Assembly: GCA_013815505.1 (NCBI GenBank) | Contig: JACDGA010000008.1 | Location: 1 to 16,281, forward strand | Length of the DNA: 16,281 bases | Source: Acidimicrobiia bacterium | Lineage (GTDB): Bacteria > Actinomycetota > Acidimicrobiia > Acidimicrobiales > Ilumatobacteraceae | Direction of reading: 5' to 3' | Part shown: positions 14,141 to 16,281 of the stretch, in pieces | How positions within the stretch are numbered: position 1 is the first letter of the stretch | Layout of the letters: every line of letters starts with the position of its first letter | Translations under genes and position numbers: made by a program | The notes under the pieces: model-generated | What the model was told of the DNA's origin: nothing | The model's input: the letters and a program-made list of their open reading frames with translations, nothing else | Database searches by the model: none

Positions 14141-15511
14141 GTGCAGATCAACGGGCGAGTGCTCTCGTCACTCCCGGTGGGCGAACGGGTCGGCATCGCC
14201 TTTTCCGGAGGGCTCGACACGTCGGCCGCGGTGGCGTGGATGCGTCATCACGGCGCCGAACCTCACGCCTACACGGCCGACCTCGGCCAGTACGACGAGC
14301 CAGATCTGGCATCGGTGCCCGACAGGGCCGTCGAGTACGGCGCGGCGGCGGCACGTCTCGTCGACTGCCGCGACGAGCTCGTCCAGGAGGGCCTGCTGGC
14401 GCTGCAGTGCGGCGCCTTCCACATCGCCACCGCCGGTCGCACGTACTTCAACACGACGCCACTCGGCAGGGCGGTGACCGGGACGCTGCTCGTGCGCGCG
14501 ATGCGAGACGACGAGGTCGACATCTGGGGTGACGGCAGCACCTACAAGGGCAACGACATCGAGCGCTTCTACCGCTACGGGCTGCTCGTCAACCCCGACC
14601 TTCGGATCTACAAGCCGTGGCTCGACGAGCAGTTCGTGTCCGAGCTCGGGGGGCGGGCGGAGATGAGTGCGTTCCTCACCGAGCACGGCCTCCCGTACCG
14701 GGATCCGGCGGAACGGGCGTACTCGACCGACGCCAACATCTGGGGCGCGACGCACGAGGCGAAGCGGCTCGAGGAGCTCGACGTGTCGATGGACATCGTC
14801 GAGCCCATCATGGGCGTCGCCCACTGGCGTGACGACGTGACGATCGAGACCGAGGACGTCACGCTCGAGTTCGCAGAGGGATGGCCCGTCGCCGTCAACG
14901 GGACGACGTTCGACGATCGCGTCGACCTCGTCCTCGCGGCCAACGCGATCGGCGGTCGCCACGGTCTCGGCATGAGCGACCAGATCGAGAACCGCATCAT
15001 CGAGGCCAAGAGCAGGGGAATCTACGAGGCGCCGGCACTGGCGCTGCTGCGCATCGGCTACGAGCGGCTCGTGACGGCCATCCACAACGAGCAGACCATC
15101 GAGAACTACGTCACCATGGGTCGCCGGCTCGGGCGGATGCTCTACGAGGGCCGCTGGTTCGATCCGCAGGCGCTGATGCTGCGCGAGCCGCTGCTGCGCT
15201 GGGTGGCGGCGGCGGTCACGGGCACGGTGACGCTGCGCCTGCGCCGCGGCGACGACTACACGATCGTCGACACGTCGGGTCCGGCGCTGACGTACGCGCC
15301 CGAGCGACTGTCGATGGAGCGGGTGGAGGACGCCGCGTTCGGCCCGCAGGATCGCATCGGACAGCTGACGATGCGCAACCTCGACATCGCCGACACGCGG
15401 GCGAAGCTCGGCGTGTACCGCTCGTCGGGCACACTGCCGCCCGGAGGGCTGACGCGCGAACTCGACGGCAGCGTTCCGCCCGACGAGTTGCCCGTAGTTG
15501 ACCCTGGCTGA
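14141..15511 (+). CDS. argG: Argininosuccinate synthase, long E. coli type
   Basis: 456 residues from GTG 14141. The frame stays open upstream, but that part is a shadow of the membrane-protein gene, and QINGRVLSSLPVGERVGIAFSG matches the E. coli N-terminus in register. The enzyme joins citrulline and aspartate with ATP to form argininosuccinate, the penultimate step of arginine synthesis, in the cytoplasm. Marks: the ATP pyrophosphatase loop FSGGLDTS (21-28), TYFNTTPLGRAVTG (101-114), GDGSTYKGNDIERFYRYG (130-147), STDANIWGATHEAK (195-208), GGRHGLGMSDQIENRIIEAK (271-290), and GRWFDPQALMLRE (337-349). These follow E. coli ArgG (447 residues) closely, not the shorter form of about 400 residues used by many actinobacteria. 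No other arginine genes are near. Base composition looks like that of its neighbours. Confidence 0.97.
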   Translation: MQINGRVLSSLPVGERVGIAFSGGLDTSAAVAWMRHHGAEPHAYTADLGQYDEPDLASVPDRAVEYGAAAARLVDCRDELVQEGLLALQCGAFHIATAGRTYFNTTPLGRAVTGTLLVRAMRDDEVDIWGDGSTYKGNDIERFYRYGLLVNPDLRIYKPWLDEQFVSELGGRAEMSAFLTEHGLPYRDPAERAYSTDANIWGATHEAKRLEELDVSMDIVEPIMGVAHWRDDVTIETEDVTLEFAEGWPVAVNGTTFDDRVDLVLAANAIGGRHGLGMSDQIENRIIEAKSRGIYEAPALALLRIGYERLVTAIHNEQTIENYVTMGRRLGRMLYEGRWFDPQALMLREPLLRWVAAAVTGTVTLRLRRGDDYTIVDTSGPALTYAPERLSMERVEDAAFGPQDRIGQLTMRNLDIADTRAKLGVYRSSGTLPPGGLTRELDGSVPPDELPVVDPG

Positions 15512-15543
15512 CTGTGGTTGACCCGTTGCTGACCGTTGCTGAC
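15494..15543. repeat. Short tandem repeats across the argG stop
   Basis: GTAGTTGACCCTGGCTGACT (15494-15513), which holds the last argG codons and stop, is followed by a similar GTGGTTGACCCGTTGCTGAC. Within the second, the 10-mer CCGTTGCTGA is present twice (15523-15532 and 15533-15542). This looks like small tandem duplication of the gene end. Each unit contains TGA triplets, so it does not extend the protein. Confidence 0.5.
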
Positions 15544-15549
15544 CGGTGA

Positions 15550-15563
15550 CTGAGCCTGCTCAG
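15550..15563. terminator. Weak hairpin between convergent argG and lipoprotein genes
   Basis: CTGAG, four loop bases, CTCAG. It straddles the stop codon of the minus-strand lipoprotein gene, about 40 bases after the argG stop. The stem is only 5 bp with no T run, so this is a weak candidate. Confidence 0.2.
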
Positions 15564-16255
15564 CCGCCGTCGCCCGAACCGAAGCAGTCGACACCGAGCG
15601 CCGTCGCCTGCTCGACAAGGTCACTCGAATCGAAGGCGTCGTCGACGAGCGCCGCAGCCTCTTCCTCTTCGATGTCGGCGAGCACCTGGTCGTCTTCGTA
15701 CCCGGCCTCGTCGATCCGATCCTCCACCTCGCCGATCTTGTCGGATCGCTCGTCCCACAGCTCCTTGAAGCGGTCGGCGTCGTCGCTCAGCTCCTCGGGG
15801 GCCTCGAGGTCGCCGATGTCGTCGAACAGGTCGTCGCCGATCGTCTCGATCTCGTCGAACGAGTCACGGAGGTCGCCGATCGTCTCCGGCTCGGCGATGT
15901 CGTCGCCGCGTTCACCGGCCTCTGCGCAGAGGGCGGTGACGTCGGCCCGCCACTCGTCCGCCGACAGCGCGTCGCCCTCGGGTGCGTCGCCGTCGTCGGT
16001 GCCCTCCGTGTCCTCGGTCTCGGTGTCGTCTGGAGCGTCGGTGCCGTCCGACGCATCGGTGCCGTCCGGAGCATCGGTGCCGTCGGTGGCGTCTGTGCCG
16101 TCGGGTGCATCCGTGGCGTCGGGTGCCTCGGTGCCCTCCGGCGCCTCGGTGCCGTCGGCGGGTTCGTCGTCGCTGCAGGCGGCGAGTCCGACGGCCAGAG
16201 TGGCTGCGAGCACTGCGGTCGCGAGTCCGGCGCCGGGCCGGCGTGGTGTCGTCAT
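15560..16255 (-). CDS. Acidic repeat-bearing lipoprotein, function unknown
   Basis: 231 residues. The signal (about 7-26) ends in the lipobox LAAC (Cys27). Residues 35-76 are a hexapeptide repeat of the form G-T-[DE]-A-x-[DE] (for example DGTDAP), very acidic, probably an extended spacer holding the rest away from the membrane. The C-terminal part (about 97-224) is acidic and helical-looking, with heptad-like Leu/Ile spacing, and holds Cys110 and Cys224, which could pair. I do not recognise the family. The ATG has GGAGG only one base upstream, too close for a normal ribosome site; no other start fits the signal peptide better. It converges on argG. Confidence 0.85.
   Translation of the reverse strand: MTTPRRPGAGLATAVLAATLAVGLAACSDDEPADGTEAPEGTEAPDATDAPDGTDATDGTDAPDGTDASDGTDAPDDTETEDTEGTDDGDAPEGDALSADEWRADVTALCAEAGERGDDIAEPETIGDLRDSFDEIETIGDDLFDDIGDLEAPEELSDDADRFKELWDERSDKIGEVEDRIDEAGYEDDQVLADIEEEEAAALVDDAFDSSDLVEQATALGVDCFGSGDGG
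16028..16153 (-). repeat. 18-bp coding repeats in the lipoprotein spacer
   Basis: Seven or so imperfect 18-base units coding the DGTDAP-like hexapeptide, with mostly silent or conservative differences between copies. The unbroken periodicity and reading frame show it is a coding repeat, not a CRISPR or an intergenic satellite. Confidence 0.8.
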
Positions 16256-16281
16256 GCCTCCACGATGGCACGCGCGGAGGC

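Noticed and set aside
16028..16153. Repeat array as a CRISPR
   Set aside because: Units are contiguous, 18 bp, without spacers, and stay in frame inside a lipoprotein gene.
1..16281. A new defence, secretion or biosynthetic system
   Set aside because: The genes are mainly housekeeping and general envelope functions. I saw no set of linked unknown genes with effector, nuclease or synthase signatures that would support such a claim.

Overview
This is a GC-rich, actinobacterial-looking stretch, dense in genes, with many GTG starts, several lipoboxes and few strong Shine-Dalgarno sites. The protein flavour (stand-alone acyl-CoA mutase large subunit, DUF4333 and DUF305 proteins, lipoproteins with Thr/Pro/Asp linkers, YkuD transpeptidase) and the apparently leaderless starts fit an Acidimicrobiia-like actinobacterium (Ilumatobacter type). 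That placement is inference. No RNA genes, transposases, CRISPR array or integrase were seen.

Layout. Bases 1-1078 hold the 3' part of an acyl-CoA synthetase (+). A convergent gap of 187 bp with nested repeats separates it from a minus-strand block. Read in transcription order, that block is an isobutyryl-CoA mutase-type large subunit (6063 to 4423), 6-phosphogluconolactonase pgl (4389 to 3730), glucose-6-phosphate isomerase pgi (3718 to 2111) and a lysyl-oxidase-like lipoprotein (2039 to 1266). Divergent from the mutase is a plus-strand series: a RarD/EamA permease (6111-7067), a DUF4333 lipoprotein overlapping it by ATGA (7064-7369), a membrane-anchored DUF305 protein (7418-8104), a duplicated zinc-metallopeptidase lipoprotein (8173-9786) and a long Ppx/GppA phosphatase (9795-11366). 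Convergent to ppx is a minus-strand envelope pair: a family 2 glycosyltransferase (13475 to 12708) followed by an L,D-transpeptidase (12667 to 11387). Divergent from the glycosyltransferase are a proline-rich four-helix membrane protein (13548-14129) and an E. coli-type long argininosuccinate synthase, argG (14141-15511). A repeat-bearing acidic lipoprotein (16255 to 15560) converges on argG.

How the genes fit together. Central carbon metabolism (pgi, pgl) lies next to acyl-CoA metabolism (acyl-CoA synthetase, IcmA-type mutase). The rest is mostly cell-envelope biology: four predicted lipoproteins, an L,D-transpeptidase, a glycosyltransferase and membrane proteins. There is no single obvious multigene pathway, and I found no convincing new defence, mobile or biosynthetic system.

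The most interesting points are these: a TAGNNT hexamer 7-8 nt before five start codons, suggesting leaderless transcription; two cases where the TAG of that hexamer is also the stop codon of the upstream gene; a metallopeptidase with a second domain copy that has lost its zinc ligands; a mutase whose two specificity residues read Phe/Gln (isobutyryl-CoA type); a lysyl-oxidase-like lipoprotein that keeps the copper histidines and both cofactor-forming residues; and a Ppx whose HD pair is replaced by Ala-Asn.
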